Below the pieces are notes generated by a model. The model was given only the letters and a program-made list of their open reading frames with translations. It made no database searches and had not been told where the DNA came from. A stretch of DNA of 33,759 bases from a virus, in the IMG/VR virus record IMGVR_UViG_3300021961_000332, positions 1-33,759 of that record. One strand, written 5' to 3'. Shown one piece after another: positions 23,099 to 30,776 of the stretch. Made by a program: the position numbers and the translations under genes. The stretch's first letter is position 1. Every line of letters starts with the position of its first letter.

Positions 23099-23779
23099 TC
23101 AAACACGACTATTGCCCATGTTCACGTCATCTGCGTATGTCCAGAACTGGACTTGGAACTCAACGGTGTACTCTTCGGGAGTATCGTTGTTATCCCATGC
23201 CAGATCGATTGCGCTGATGCTGCTCGGCCAGATGCCTTGGAAAGAATATGCTCTCTTCTGGTCACCTTGACGGGAGAACTGACGAACAATCGCATTGGAT
23301 TGATAGTCACCAATCTCTTTGGCGTCTTGGATGTTTTGCTGAAGGTTTTGGATGCGGGTTGCCCACTCCTCAAACTTAGCGCGGAGTCTGAACTCTTGGT
23401 CGTTCAGAACTGTAACGGTCCAAGGCTCGAATGTGCGGTCACCAGCGATCTTGAGAGTACGACCACGATAGGGTACTTCAATAACACCGATGGTAGATGC
23501 GGGGAGGTTCGCTGCCTTCACGAGGAAGGTGGACATCAGGTTGGAACCCGAAATGGATTCGTCTGCGGAACCAGCGGACTCTTGTCTGCGAGACTCGGAA
23601 CTACCTGCGGCACCACCAACGCCAGGACGACCTGTGTTGACGAGCTCGGGGAAGTTGATTTCGACTTGGAACAGATTAGGGCGAGCAAGATCTTCGATCT
23701 TGTCGCGGAAGTTGAAGATGGGAGAATCGATGAACCCACCCTCGATTTGACCTGGGGATCTTCTACGTTGATCAGCCAT
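23099..23779 (-). CDS. 19: Tail tube protein gp19
   Basis: This 226-residue protein is longer than T4 gp19 (163 aa), as in other cyanophages. Key parts are ARPNLFQVEINFP near the N-terminus, FLVKAANLPASTIGVIEVPYRGR in the centre, and YSFQGIWPSSISAIDLAWDN near the end, matching the tail-tube fold. The extra length is partly a Ser/Gly-rich loop at about 54-81. It forms the inner tube inside the sheath. AGGAG precedes the ATG. Confidence 0.95.
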   Translation of the reverse strand: MADQRRRSPGQIEGGFIDSPIFNFRDKIEDLARPNLFQVEINFPELVNTGRPGVGGAAGSSESRRQESAGSADESISGSNLMSTFLVKAANLPASTIGVIEVPYRGRTLKIAGDRTFEPWTVTVLNDQEFRLRAKFEEWATRIQNLQQNIQDAKEIGDYQSNAIVRQFSRQGDQKRAYSFQGIWPSSISAIDLAWDNNDTPEEYTVEFQVQFWTYADDVNMGNSRV

Positions 23780-23825
23780 TGTTGTTTATTCTCCTAATGG
23801 ATTGATAATGCATGTGAGGGGGAAG

Positions 23826-23843
23826 GGGGGACCGAAGTCCCCC
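23826..23843. promoter_or_regulatory. GC-rich stem-loop between gp18 and gp19
   Basis: On the minus strand GGGGGAC-TTCG-GTCCCCC forms a 7-bp stem with the stable TTCG loop, just after the sheath stop. It is followed by CTTCCCCC, not a T run, so transcription probably continues into gp19. It may attenuate or protect the 3' end of sheath mRNA. Confidence 0.55.
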
Positions 23844-23849
23844 GTTGTG

Positions 23850-26627
23850 TTACGAGGTGATCTCTGCGAACGATGCACCAGTTCTGGTAGCGGTGAAGGT
23901 GAGAGTGATGTAGTTGATGGAGCGAGTGGGCTTCACGAAGATCTCCGCGAAGAACTCACCACGGTCGATAGCATCAGCGGGATTGTTGGTGCCATCGCAA
24001 ACTACAAGGAAGTCAACCACACCACGACGCGACTGAATGCGACGCAGGAAGGGTTCAACGATATTCTTGAACGACTGGCGAGTGAACTCGTCATTCAGTT
24101 CAAACAGTTGAGTCTTTGCTGCCTCAGCGATTGCTTGCTCCATAACCAGGAACAGGCGACGAACGTTAATACGATCGAATGCGGAGACATAACCGAGAGC
24201 GGTCTTATCACCAAAGAGAACAATGCCTTGACCAGGGAATGCAACGATCGGGTTGATGCGTGCATTGTAGAGCATGTCTCTGTGATCCTTCAGAGGAGAG
24301 TAAGCGAGTTTGATCGCGTTACGCAGTTGACCTCTGTTGAAACCAGCAGGGGAGAACCAGGGCTCTTGGTTGAGAGTTGTGCTAAGTACCAGACCAGCAA
24401 CGTCAGCGTTACAGGGGATGTAACGATACTTGTCGTTGTACTTGTCGTAGATGTACTTATAGTTGTTGTCGAACACTGCATATGAAGTGCTTGACAGTTG
24501 GTTGAAGAAGTCAATCGTACGATCAACGATTTGACGGGTGCTAGGAACACCAATCACGTCTGCACGCGGGGGAGAAACGAATGCCATGCAATCCTTACGG
24601 GTTGCTGCCAGATCGATAACCTTTTGTGCCTTAGCGATTGTGTCAAGCTCGGTGCTCATCGAAGGACCCATCAGGATGTAGTCAACCTCTTCGGTTTCTG
24701 CATCGCTGTACAGATCGTATGCGCCAAGCAGGTTGTCACGAGACAGGGTGTAACCGTCAACACCACCTTGCAGATGGAACTTGATGGTTGCATTGTTCTT
24801 GGACAACAGCAGCGGTTTTGCTGTAGCAACAACAGCGCCAGGATTATCAACGTCAAACAGGAAGTGATCGGCATCTGCCTTGATCAGGTCAAAGTCAGTA
24901 CCAACGCCTGTACGACCGAATGCACCGTTAGCGTTAGAATCGATATCGAAGATAGCGCCAGCTTCGTGAGAACCCCAGTAGATGTACTCGGAGTTGTTCT
25001 TAACAACATCGCGGTAGTACAGTGCCTCACCCTGAGTGCCGCGAGCATCGGATGCCTTAGAGACGTTCAAGAACTTCTCAACAACCGAACCAACGGTACC
25101 AGTCAGTTTACCGTCACCGTCGATAACCAGGATGTGCATCAGGTCATGGCGACCGCCACGATCTTCAACCCATGCAGAGGTTGTAGGACGGGAAGCAACG
25201 TTAACCCACAGTTGACCAGGAGCGAACTCGCGCTCTGCCCACGCATCAGCACTATCAGAGACAGTGATCAGAGCAGCGTTGGCGTCACGGAGGTTTGTGT
25301 TAGGAGTGAAGCGGGGGCTGCCAGCGTTCAGTACAGTGTACAGACGGCGCTGGATGCTTTGGATTTCGCCACTGTCACCAGTTGCGCTACCAGGAGCATT
25401 GTTATTGTTTGCCAGTTCGGTAACAGAATCGTTGACTTCCAGGACATCCGAAGAAGTGCCGTCGATGCTGACTTCCAGGCGGCGGGTTTCCTTATCCCAA
25501 GCAAGAACACGACCAGTTACGTTACCGCTGTTAGCAGTAAAGTAGTTGTCTGCTTCCCAATCACCAATAAGTGTGGAACCACGCTTGAAGGTCAGAACCA
25601 CGGTGTAGTTATAAACTTTACCGTAGATGTTTGCTGCAGAATAGGAAACAGCGGAACCAGCAGTGAACTCCCACTCAGCGGAGGTGGGTTGTGCCAGGTA
25701 CAGGATTTGATCAGGACCAGCGTCGGTCATGACCACACGCAGGGAGTTACCATAGACGCCAGGGTTGCGACCTGCCCACTTCCAGTTGTTAGAGGCAGAC
25801 TCAACAGTGGTCTCGTAGGTGTCCAGGTTCTTGATCAGAGGAGCAGCAACACCAGTGGAGGTGCGCTCATTGATTTCAGTCTTCTGGCTGGTAACGGTCT
25901 GGATGGTAACAACAGACAGATCGGTGTGAGCAGCAGAGGTAGTACCCAGTTGACCACGAACGACGGTCAGGTCATCGCCAGCAATAGCGGAGATACGCAG
26001 GATTTCGTCGTCGATTCTGATGTAGTCGTTAGTAGTAGCACCCAGAGCGTTTGCAGAAGCAACGGTCAGAGTGGTATCAGAATCAAGGAAGGTACCACCC
26101 TCATTGATTGTGGTTTGAGTTGCACCAGGCTCGATCAGAGTTACGTCTGAACCAGCAGAGTGAGACACAGCAGAGGTGGAGAGTTGTCCACGAGTGACCA
26201 CCACATCGTTACCCGAAACAGAGCTAATGCCCATGAGTTCAGAGTCGATGAGCAGCAGGTCCGCTACGTCAAAGTCAGTAGAATCAAGAACAGTCAGTGT
26301 AGTGTCAACTGCACTGAAGGTAGAAACAACGTATTGTGCTGTATCGATCGCGTTAGCGAGAGCTGCGTTGTTTGCTCTTACTACCTTGAGGGTACCACCA
26401 TACAGCAGATATTGTGCTGCGGTGAACCAGTATTCGTAGTTGTAGTCGTTGGGACGACCGAACACGGAGAGAAGTTCTGTCTCAGAAGTGATGGAAATCA
26501 CCTCTTCAACAGGACCCTTTTCAAACGCACCAACGATAGCGCCAACGTTATCAACCGTTGCGTTTACTACCGTGGTGAGATCTCTCTCGCGTACGACAAC
26601 CCCTGGTGAAAGCTGTGTCGATGCCAT
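23850..26627 (-). CDS. 18: Tail sheath protein gp18 with two inserted beta repeats
   Basis: This 925-residue sheath protein is much longer than T4 gp18 (659 aa). The N-terminus (STQLSPGVVVRERDLTTVV, VGAFEKGPVEEV) and C-terminus (MLYNARINPIVAFPGQG, RIQSRRGVVDFLVVCDG) are standard. Between them, residues about 108-166 and 184-243 are two copies of a domain: DTTLTV near the start, IDSE or IDDE, VxxGxDxxVxRGQL(S/G)T(S/T)xxxH in the middle, and VTLI or VTIQ at the end. The contractile sheath wraps the gp19 tube. AGGAG lies upstream of the ATG, and a late promoter-like box 42 bases upstream. Confidence 0.96.
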   Translation of the reverse strand: MASTQLSPGVVVRERDLTTVVNATVDNVGAIVGAFEKGPVEEVISITSETELLSVFGRPNDYNYEYWFTAAQYLLYGGTLKVVRANNAALANAIDTAQYVVSTFSAVDTTLTVLDSTDFDVADLLLIDSELMGISSVSGNDVVVTRGQLSTSAVSHSAGSDVTLIEPGATQTTINEGGTFLDSDTTLTVASANALGATTNDYIRIDDEILRISAIAGDDLTVVRGQLGTTSAAHTDLSVVTIQTVTSQKTEINERTSTGVAAPLIKNLDTYETTVESASNNWKWAGRNPGVYGNSLRVVMTDAGPDQILYLAQPTSAEWEFTAGSAVSYSAANIYGKVYNYTVVLTFKRGSTLIGDWEADNYFTANSGNVTGRVLAWDKETRRLEVSIDGTSSDVLEVNDSVTELANNNNAPGSATGDSGEIQSIQRRLYTVLNAGSPRFTPNTNLRDANAALITVSDSADAWAEREFAPGQLWVNVASRPTTSAWVEDRGGRHDLMHILVIDGDGKLTGTVGSVVEKFLNVSKASDARGTQGEALYYRDVVKNNSEYIYWGSHEAGAIFDIDSNANGAFGRTGVGTDFDLIKADADHFLFDVDNPGAVVATAKPLLLSKNNATIKFHLQGGVDGYTLSRDNLLGAYDLYSDAETEEVDYILMGPSMSTELDTIAKAQKVIDLAATRKDCMAFVSPPRADVIGVPSTRQIVDRTIDFFNQLSSTSYAVFDNNYKYIYDKYNDKYRYIPCNADVAGLVLSTTLNQEPWFSPAGFNRGQLRNAIKLAYSPLKDHRDMLYNARINPIVAFPGQGIVLFGDKTALGYVSAFDRINVRRLFLVMEQAIAEAAKTQLFELNDEFTRQSFKNIVEPFLRRIQSRRGVVDFLVVCDGTNNPADAIDRGEFFAEIFVKPTRSINYITLTFTATRTGASFAEITS
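24171..24171. other. Antisense to sheath and cobT-like genes: no plus-strand gene seen
   Basis: Long open plus-strand frames lie opposite the sheath gene, but they are antisense to a firm coding region and show no family resemblance. I annotate no gene on the plus strand anywhere in this window. Confidence 0.7.
25899..26306 (-). repeat. Tandem duplicated domain inside the sheath gene
   Basis: Encodes residues about 108-243 of the sheath protein. The two copies, about 59-60 residues each, share DTTLTV, an acidic ID(S/D)E turn, a RGQL motif and a following His. They are separated by about 17 residues. Similarity is at protein level; nucleotide identity was not measured. Confidence 0.65.
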
Positions 26628-26668
26628 CTGTTAAACTCCTGAGAAGTATTCATTCTGGGTGCTATAGA

Positions 26669-26676
26669 TATTTATT
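26669..26676 (-). promoter_or_regulatory. Late-promoter-like box AATAAATA before gp18
   Basis: The minus strand reads AATAAATA (NATAAATA form) in the 89-base gap before the sheath gene, ending 42 bases before its ATG. The spacing to the start codon is nearly the same as for the gp22 promoter. Confidence 0.6.
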
Positions 26677-26716
26677 ATTTTCAATGTTTCAGGCGGGGAA
26701 ACAATGCACGAACAAA

Positions 26717-26944
26717 CTACCAGTCAGGGTATTCCCAAAATCCAGGCTTCTCCGCAAAACGTGCATTGATTATCCGTTTTTTGGTGCATTCCTTACACTC
26801 ATACGAATAGGAGGATGGCAAATGTCCCCTATCTCTTCTTGTCAAATAAAATCCCTCAGTGAGTGGTTTGGTTATACCACAGCGTTTACATACTCTATCT
26901 TGAAATAGAAAGTGTTCAAACCTAAGTTGGTCTTCTAAATCCAT
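26717..26944 (-). CDS. Zinc-finger protein, HNH-associated type, 75 aa
   Basis: The start MDLEDQLRFEHFLFQ at 26944 overlaps the terminase stop as TAATG. Two CxxC pairs, CKRC at 19-22 and CKEC at 50-53, form one zinc site enclosing ITKPLTEGFYLTRRDRG. This resembles the zinc-binding front part of phage HNH endonucleases, but no HNH core is present. It may bind nucleic acid near packaging. A truncated homing endonuclease is an alternative. Confidence 0.75.
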   Translation of the reverse strand: MDLEDQLRFEHFLFQDRVCKRCGITKPLTEGFYLTRRDRGHLPSSYSYECKECTKKRIINARFAEKPGFWEYPDW

Positions 26945-28593
26945 TAACGGTATTCCCACATGTATGTCATATCACCATATTCATCAGCGTGCCATACATC
27001 TCCAGCAGCATCAACAAATGTATTATCCATTAGACCATCGTCAATGAAACCGAATGGTGCCATGTCTGCTTCAATCTGTTCTTTCTGCTCCATGTAGATT
27101 CGGTTCCTAACATCCGAATCATGGAGTTCTTTGAAGTAGTCTGTAAGTGCAACCCATGCAAATATAACCAAGCACATGGCAAGGTCATCATTACATCCTT
27201 CTTCTGCTTCCCATGCTTGTCCTTTTTGGATGAATGTAGTTAGTTCAGCAATCACATCATAATCGGATAATAATAGTTTATCGTCTTCGATTAGAGCTTT
27301 GAGGTTTGAGCAACCAGTCTTCTTCACAGTGGTGGTCATCTTCACACCCAACTGAGTCTTCTGACCAGAGAATCCCTGACCCACAACTTGACCTGCACGA
27401 CCACGCATAGAGCACATCAATATGTTATCGTATTCCAAGTCAAACTGCAGAATGTCTGCAACTTGACCACCAATATCATTAACCTCAACCATAACATATG
27501 CATGGTTGTATGCACACGCAACTTGATGGATAATGTTTGGGAAGAGGAGGGGTTTGATGGTGCTGTTCCTATACTTTGCCACCATCTTATATGGAATGGT
27601 AGTAGTATCCATCACACAGAATGCCGAGTAGTCTTTACTCACACCCCTAGCAACGTCCACTGTCATCACATATGTGTGTTCTGGTATCGGATCCTCATAT
27701 ACATCTAGACCCGCACTACGAGTAATCGGTTCATCGTAGACAAGCGTCCTTAGTTTAGATACCGAGATCAAGGTATCAACCGAACCTAGGAACTCACACT
27801 CAAACTCAACTCGGAACTGTTCTTCCGAAGTGTTCTTGATGGTCTGCTCTTTCCATGCAGCGTCCCTCCCAGGGACTTCAGACCAGTGAACCTCTGTAGT
27901 GACATATTCATTCTTACCACGCTCTGCATCATGCCACAACTTGTAGAACATGTTCATGCCGTGAGGCGTGGAGATGATGATCACCTTGGTAGATTTACCA
28001 GATGAAATAGTAGGATAAACAGAACTAAAGAACTGGTCAGCGATATGATTCGGAATGAACGCGAACTCATCCAGAAATATGACGTTAAAAGACATACCCC
28101 TGACAGCACTAGCGGAAGTAGATGCAGCGAGGATTTTACTTCCATTCTCCAGTTCCAGACTACCTCTGTTCCATCCGAGGATGCCTTGTTGCATCCACTT
28201 GGGGAGGTTTTCATAGGACAACTGTAAACGTTGTAACATCTCCCTAGCGGTCGCTGCCTTGTTTGCAAGGATCGCTACGTTGACATTGGCATTAAACAAA
28301 ACATACCACAACAGATAGGCAGTCACAACCGTGGACTTACCAGACTGTCGTGGCAGTTTTGCAATATTGAAACGATTTTCATGAAACTTTTTAACCATGT
28401 CAACCTGAAAATCGTACATATGGAAAGGGATTACGCCCTCGTCCAGAGATACAATCTTGATGTAATGCGTGACGAAATATGCTGGATCCTTACTGCACTT
28501 GATGTACTCTTTAACTTGCTCAGGAGTAAAACCCTGAGCCACGTTTGCTTTTTTTAGATTAGGATTACCAAGATAAACGTCCGCATTACTCAT
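26944..28593 (-). CDS. 17: Terminase large subunit gp17
   Basis: This 549-residue protein packages DNA. The ATPase part has Walker A-like PRQSGKST at 81-88 and Walker B VIFLDEFAF at 171-179. The C-terminal RNase H-like nuclease shows VMTVDVARG, VEVNDIGGQV and CNDDLAMCL acidic positions. T4 gp17 is 610 aa. It hydrolyses ATP to translocate DNA into the prohead via gp20 and cuts the concatemer. The ATG at 28593 is chosen over a TTG at 28599. gp16, the small subunit, is not obvious in the window. Confidence 0.97.
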   Translation of the reverse strand: MSNADVYLGNPNLKKANVAQGFTPEQVKEYIKCSKDPAYFVTHYIKIVSLDEGVIPFHMYDFQVDMVKKFHENRFNIAKLPRQSGKSTVVTAYLLWYVLFNANVNVAILANKAATAREMLQRLQLSYENLPKWMQQGILGWNRGSLELENGSKILAASTSASAVRGMSFNVIFLDEFAFIPNHIADQFFSSVYPTISSGKSTKVIIISTPHGMNMFYKLWHDAERGKNEYVTTEVHWSEVPGRDAAWKEQTIKNTSEEQFRVEFECEFLGSVDTLISVSKLRTLVYDEPITRSAGLDVYEDPIPEHTYVMTVDVARGVSKDYSAFCVMDTTTIPYKMVAKYRNSTIKPLLFPNIIHQVACAYNHAYVMVEVNDIGGQVADILQFDLEYDNILMCSMRGRAGQVVGQGFSGQKTQLGVKMTTTVKKTGCSNLKALIEDDKLLLSDYDVIAELTTFIQKGQAWEAEEGCNDDLAMCLVIFAWVALTDYFKELHDSDVRNRIYMEQKEQIEADMAPFGFIDDGLMDNTFVDAAGDVWHADEYGDMTYMWEYR

Positions 28594-28595
28594 AA

Positions 28596-28691
28596 TCAAT
28601 ACCTTTTGATACCTTTAGTGCCAGTTGGGAAAGTGGATTCCATTGCCCAGCACAACAGAATAACAAATCCAAATACAAAGACTGTGCTCAT
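28596..28691 (-). CDS. Membrane micropeptide, 31 aa
   Basis: MSTVFVFGFVILLCWAMES is a single hydrophobic segment followed by a short polar tail with two Lys. The start overlaps the nuclease stop as ATGA, and the stop lies two bases before the terminase ATG. Coupling on one side and exact fit between genes support it despite the short length. Function unknown. Confidence 0.6.
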   Translation of the reverse strand: MSTVFVFGFVILLCWAMESTFPTGTKGIKRY

Positions 28692-29149
28692 TCAACTAGA
28701 GTGCCATGGGCACGACGAATCTCACGCAACTCTTCAAAGTCCTTTTGCTTGGTGCCACCATCGTATGCCCAAGCATATCCCTCTTCGATCATTTGTTCGT
28801 TAAGGGAGACTTCTGCATCTCCAATGTAGAGCCACCCGAGAAGACGCCCATATTTACCCACACCGCCAACAAGCTCAGTCCTAACAGACAACTCATCGTC
28901 ACCATTGATAGCACCTTCAAGCTTGTCCTTAAGCCAGTTGGTGGCATCGTATCCCAATGCTTTCTCTTCATCGTCCTTAGTTCGTTTCTCTGGTGTGTCA
29001 ACACCAGCAACTCTAACTCTTTCTTTTTTATAAAGATCAAAACCGAGATCAATCGTGACATCGATCGTATCGCCGTCGAGCACTCTATCTATGCTGATCA
29101 CTCGGAAGTTGTAACAACTCTTCCGACTCGGGGGTGTCATTGCGCCCAT
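28688..29149 (-). CDS. Staphylococcal-nuclease-like (thermonuclease) protein
   Basis: This 153-residue SNase-domain protein keeps the calcium and catalytic residues: DGDT at 25-28 with D25 and D27, R46 and E54 in the RVRVAGVDTPE stretch, and R102 in KYGRLLGWLY. It probably hydrolyses DNA or RNA. No signal peptide is seen, so it likely acts in the host cytoplasm or in the virion, perhaps on host nucleic acid. The ATG at 29149 overlaps the 35-residue gene stop as TAATG; an ATG three codons later is possible. Confidence 0.92.
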   Translation of the reverse strand: MGAMTPPSRKSCYNFRVISIDRVLDGDTIDVTIDLGFDLYKKERVRVAGVDTPEKRTKDDEEKALGYDATNWLKDKLEGAINGDDELSVRTELVGGVGKYGRLLGWLYIGDAEVSLNEQMIEEGYAWAYDGGTKQKDFEELREIRRAHGTLVE

Positions 29150-29256
29150 TACTTTTTCTTGCCTCCGTTTTTAGCCTTCTTCGCTGTCGCGTTGCCCTGA
29201 TTCTGTTGCTTGTTGTTTGCAGACCCCTTCTTGCCCTTGTTCGCGGACTTGGCCAT
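29149..29256 (-). CDS. Lys/Asn-rich micropeptide, 35 aa
   Basis: MAKSANKGKKGSANNKQQNQ begins a 35-residue peptide with a third of its residues Lys and no hydrophobic core. The stop overlaps the nuclease start as TAATG. It is coded in a different frame inside the 3' part of the 67-residue membrane gene. A nucleic-acid-binding or condensing role is possible from charge only. Confidence 0.6.
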   Translation of the reverse strand: MAKSANKGKKGSANNKQQNQGNATAKKAKNGGKKK

Positions 29257-29374
29257 CTTCTTCTAGTTCCTTAAATGATAGGCGTAAAATATATATAACA
29301 CAATACGCCGTGAATGCTAGTCCACAACAGAGAAGTAAGATTACTGACCAAACAGGATCATTTGTGTTTACCAT
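29171..29374 (-). CDS. Membrane protein with charged tail, 67 aa
   Basis: The ATG at 29374 opens MVNTNDPVWSVILLLCC, with one transmembrane segment at about residues 9-31, then RLSFKELEED and a Gln/Glu/Gly-rich tail. The upstream TTG at 29383 is less likely. The last 86 bases are shared in another frame with the Lys-rich micropeptide. The membrane half is the convincing part; the tail sequence is constrained by the overlapped gene. Confidence 0.65.
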   Translation of the reverse strand: MVNTNDPVWSVILLLCCGLAFTAYCVIYILRLSFKELEEDGQVREQGQEGVCKQQATESGQRDSEEG

Positions 29375-29525
29375 GACTATCAAAAGGTGCCCAGTGTTGC
29401 CAGTTGTATTTGTGGACTGCCCACATTCCGATGATAGGAACGAATACTAAAACGAACCCCATGACACCTAGGCACCACGGGCGTTCCATTACCATTCTTG
29501 CTATATGTCCGAGTTGATGCATCAT
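29358..29525 (-). CDS. Small membrane protein, 55 aa
   Basis: MMHQLGHIARMVMERPW precedes one transmembrane segment (about residues 17-33), then VHKYNWQHWAPFDSHGKHK, rich in His and Trp. The first ATG (29525) overlaps the stop of a 28-residue peptide as ATGA, which sets the start; a much longer frame to 29666 is not needed. Function unknown. Confidence 0.65.
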   Translation of the reverse strand: MMHQLGHIARMVMERPWCLGVMGFVLVFVPIIGMWAVHKYNWQHWAPFDSHGKHK

Positions 29526-29608
29526 TGATCTGTAAAAATAGATATGAGGAATAGAAAGATTCCAAATGAGATCATGAAAATCAAGATGAATGTTTGACTT
29601 AACTCCAT
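29522..29608 (-). CDS. Membrane micropeptide, 28 aa
   Basis: MELSQTFILIFMISFGIFLF continues with LISIFTDQ, forming a single transmembrane helix and nothing else. It starts inside the end of the 62-residue gene and stops with an ATGA overlap to the 55-residue gene, filling an otherwise empty 73-base gap. Very short but well placed. Function unknown. Confidence 0.55.
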   Translation of the reverse strand: MELSQTFILIFMISFGIFLFLISIFTDQ

Positions 29609-29787
29609 ACGTCCCAGGGGTCGCTATTGTGTACACATGATTTAGGGTGTGCCCACTCTTTTGCATCTATGGTGTTCATTAACTCATAGAGTGCATTTGA
29701 TTGACCTATGGATTCTCTTTCGAGATAGTCAATCCGATCCCTCAACCATTGGATTTCTTCTCGCATTCTAGTGATCTCATGTTCCAT
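29599..29787 (-). CDS. Coiled-coil protein, 62 aa
   Basis: Residues 1-43 form a heptad-patterned helix (ITRMREEIQWLRDRIDYLERE), followed by a short tail with HPKSC and DPWDVWS. The ATG at 29787 lies within the end of the 80-residue gene (46-base overlap). It could be an oligomerising assembly factor. No closer identification. Confidence 0.65.
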   Translation of the reverse strand: MEHEITRMREEIQWLRDRIDYLERESIGQSNALYELMNTIDAKEWAHPKSCVHNSDPWDVWS

Positions 29788-29984
29788 AACCGTCTGAAGT
29801 AAATGTCCACGTTGGTCAAACTATCTAGTGGAGCAGGCATAGTTTGCTCTGCCCATGCTAAACAAAAGTCCAACATCTCTTGGGTGACTTTAGGTACACC
29901 GAACATTCTGGAAAAAGACGACGCAGCAAAATGATACCGCTGCTTAATGCGCGGTTCCATTTCCTTTGTATTCATCGGACTCAT
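29742..29984 (-). CDS. Hypothetical protein, 80 aa
   Basis: Three starts are possible (29984, 29975, 29960). The first has AAAGGA about 7 bases upstream and is used; the conserved-looking part begins at MEPRIKQRYHFAASSF. It is helical, with VTQEMLDFCLAWAEQTMPAP and DIYFRRLWN. I recognise the pattern from other cyanophages without a function. It overlaps the 43-residue gene upstream and the coiled-coil gene downstream. Confidence 0.7.
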   Translation of the reverse strand: MSPMNTKEMEPRIKQRYHFAASSFSRMFGVPKVTQEMLDFCLAWAEQTMPAPLDSLTNVDIYFRRLWNMRSLECEKKSNG

Positions 29985-30075
29985 AGTAATGTCCTTTCTT
30001 GGAACCGAAGTAAAGTGTAGTCAATACAAAGGGGATTGCAACTACAAGGAGTGCTCTTCCCAAGAGATGTTCCAT
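29944..30075 (-). CDS. Small membrane protein, 43 aa
   Basis: MEHLLGRALLVVAIPFVLTT contains one transmembrane helix, followed by LYFGSKKGHYYESDEYKGN. The Tyr/Lys/Asp-rich tail is distinctive and I associate this sequence pattern with cyanophage small membrane proteins. The ATG at 30075 lies within the 3' end of the 50-residue frame and its own end overlaps the 80-residue gene by 41 bases. Function unknown. Confidence 0.7.
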   Translation of the reverse strand: MEHLLGRALLVVAIPFVLTTLYFGSKKGHYYESDEYKGNGTAH

Positions 30076-30194
30076 GATTCTATATTATAGGAAATGTGTG
30101 ATAGGACTGATGTCAATACAAACCATTCTGATGCGTAAGAAATAACCTGATGCTCTTTGTCATTGACTATAATGGTGTATTTCCTTAGCATCAT
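30042..30194 (-). CDS. Hypothetical protein, 50 aa
   Basis: MMLRKYTIIVNDKEHQVISY begins a small protein with two strands and a helix-like EWFVLTSVLSHISYNIESW. It fills the otherwise empty space between the 87- and 43-residue genes, with a weak AGG before the ATG. It overlaps the next gene by 34 bases. A TATAATAT sequence inside it might instead be a promoter for the 43-residue gene, so confidence is moderate. Confidence 0.45.
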   Translation of the reverse strand: MMLRKYTIIVNDKEHQVISYASEWFVLTSVLSHISYNIESWNISWEEHSL

Positions 30195-30213
30195 CTAACC
30201 TACAACACACTAT

Positions 30214-30477
30214 CTATGCTTCGGGGTCTGTGGCAGGATGATCTTTGTCAAGATCCTCTAACCGTTTTGCCCAAGTGTCACCACCTTCAGCACCACGCTT
30301 GGGGTTGATACACTGAAAGTTACCTAACTTGTTACAAACGAGACCAGCAAGATCTAGTTCATTACCGACCTTACCCGTACCAGACCAGTAGTGCTGCCCG
30401 TTAATCCATAAGGCACCACACTTCGGACACTCCACCCTAGACACACTAAGGTCGGAGAGTTCTTTGTCATTGATCAT
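30214..30477 (-). CDS. Zinc-ribbon-like protein, 87 aa
   Basis: The start MINDKELSDLSVSRVECPKCG at 30477 overlaps the previous stop as ATGA. CPKC at 17-20 and two further Cys (VCNKLGNFQC) could form a zinc site, with the aromatic stretch ALWINGQHYWSGTG between. The C-terminus is charged (KRLEDLDKDHPATDPEA). The zinc role is inferred from the Cys spacing. Function unknown. Confidence 0.75.
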   Translation of the reverse strand: MINDKELSDLSVSRVECPKCGALWINGQHYWSGTGKVGNELDLAGLVCNKLGNFQCINPKRGAEGGDTWAKRLEDLDKDHPATDPEA

Positions 30478-30695
30478 TTTTTGAGGTCCTCTATGAGCGA
30501 AGAAAAGTTGGTGGACGGAAGACCAAGTTCTTTTTCCAACTTTCGCTTCATACGCCACATCTGGATCTTAATCCCCGCATATCGAACCTGCAAGTCAATG
30601 TATGCAAACACTCGCATAGTCCCCTCAACTCCTGCATACCAGACCATCCAGAGTAGGATGCCGAATATGAGGTAGAAAGTTAACATTGGTATCAT
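30474..30695 (-). CDS. Small membrane protein, 73 aa
   Basis: MIPMLTFYLIFGILLWMVWY is an N-terminal transmembrane segment. It is followed by an amphipathic basic helix (RYAGIKIQMWRMKRKLEKEL) and a short polar end. GGGAG lies 8-12 bases before the ATG. It is the first gene after an 81-base gap and begins a run of coupled micro-genes. Function unknown. Confidence 0.7.
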   Translation of the reverse strand: MIPMLTFYLIFGILLWMVWYAGVEGTMRVFAYIDLQVRYAGIKIQMWRMKRKLEKELGLPSTNFSSLIEDLKK

Positions 30696-30776
30696 GCGGA
30701 TACTCCCAGTATACCACTATTTACCAAAATGAGACATTCTTAAGACTACTCTAAGACATTGGAAGAGATTATTAAA

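Noticed and set aside
24498-26150. A 550-codon open frame on the plus strand
   Set aside because: It is antisense to the well-supported sheath gene and its protein has no recognisable domain; it follows from codon bias on the opposite strand.
30708-30716. Extended -10 TGGTATACT before the 73-residue membrane gene
   Set aside because: The start would lie about 6 bases before the ATG and after the Shine-Dalgarno GGGAG; kept only as a possibility.
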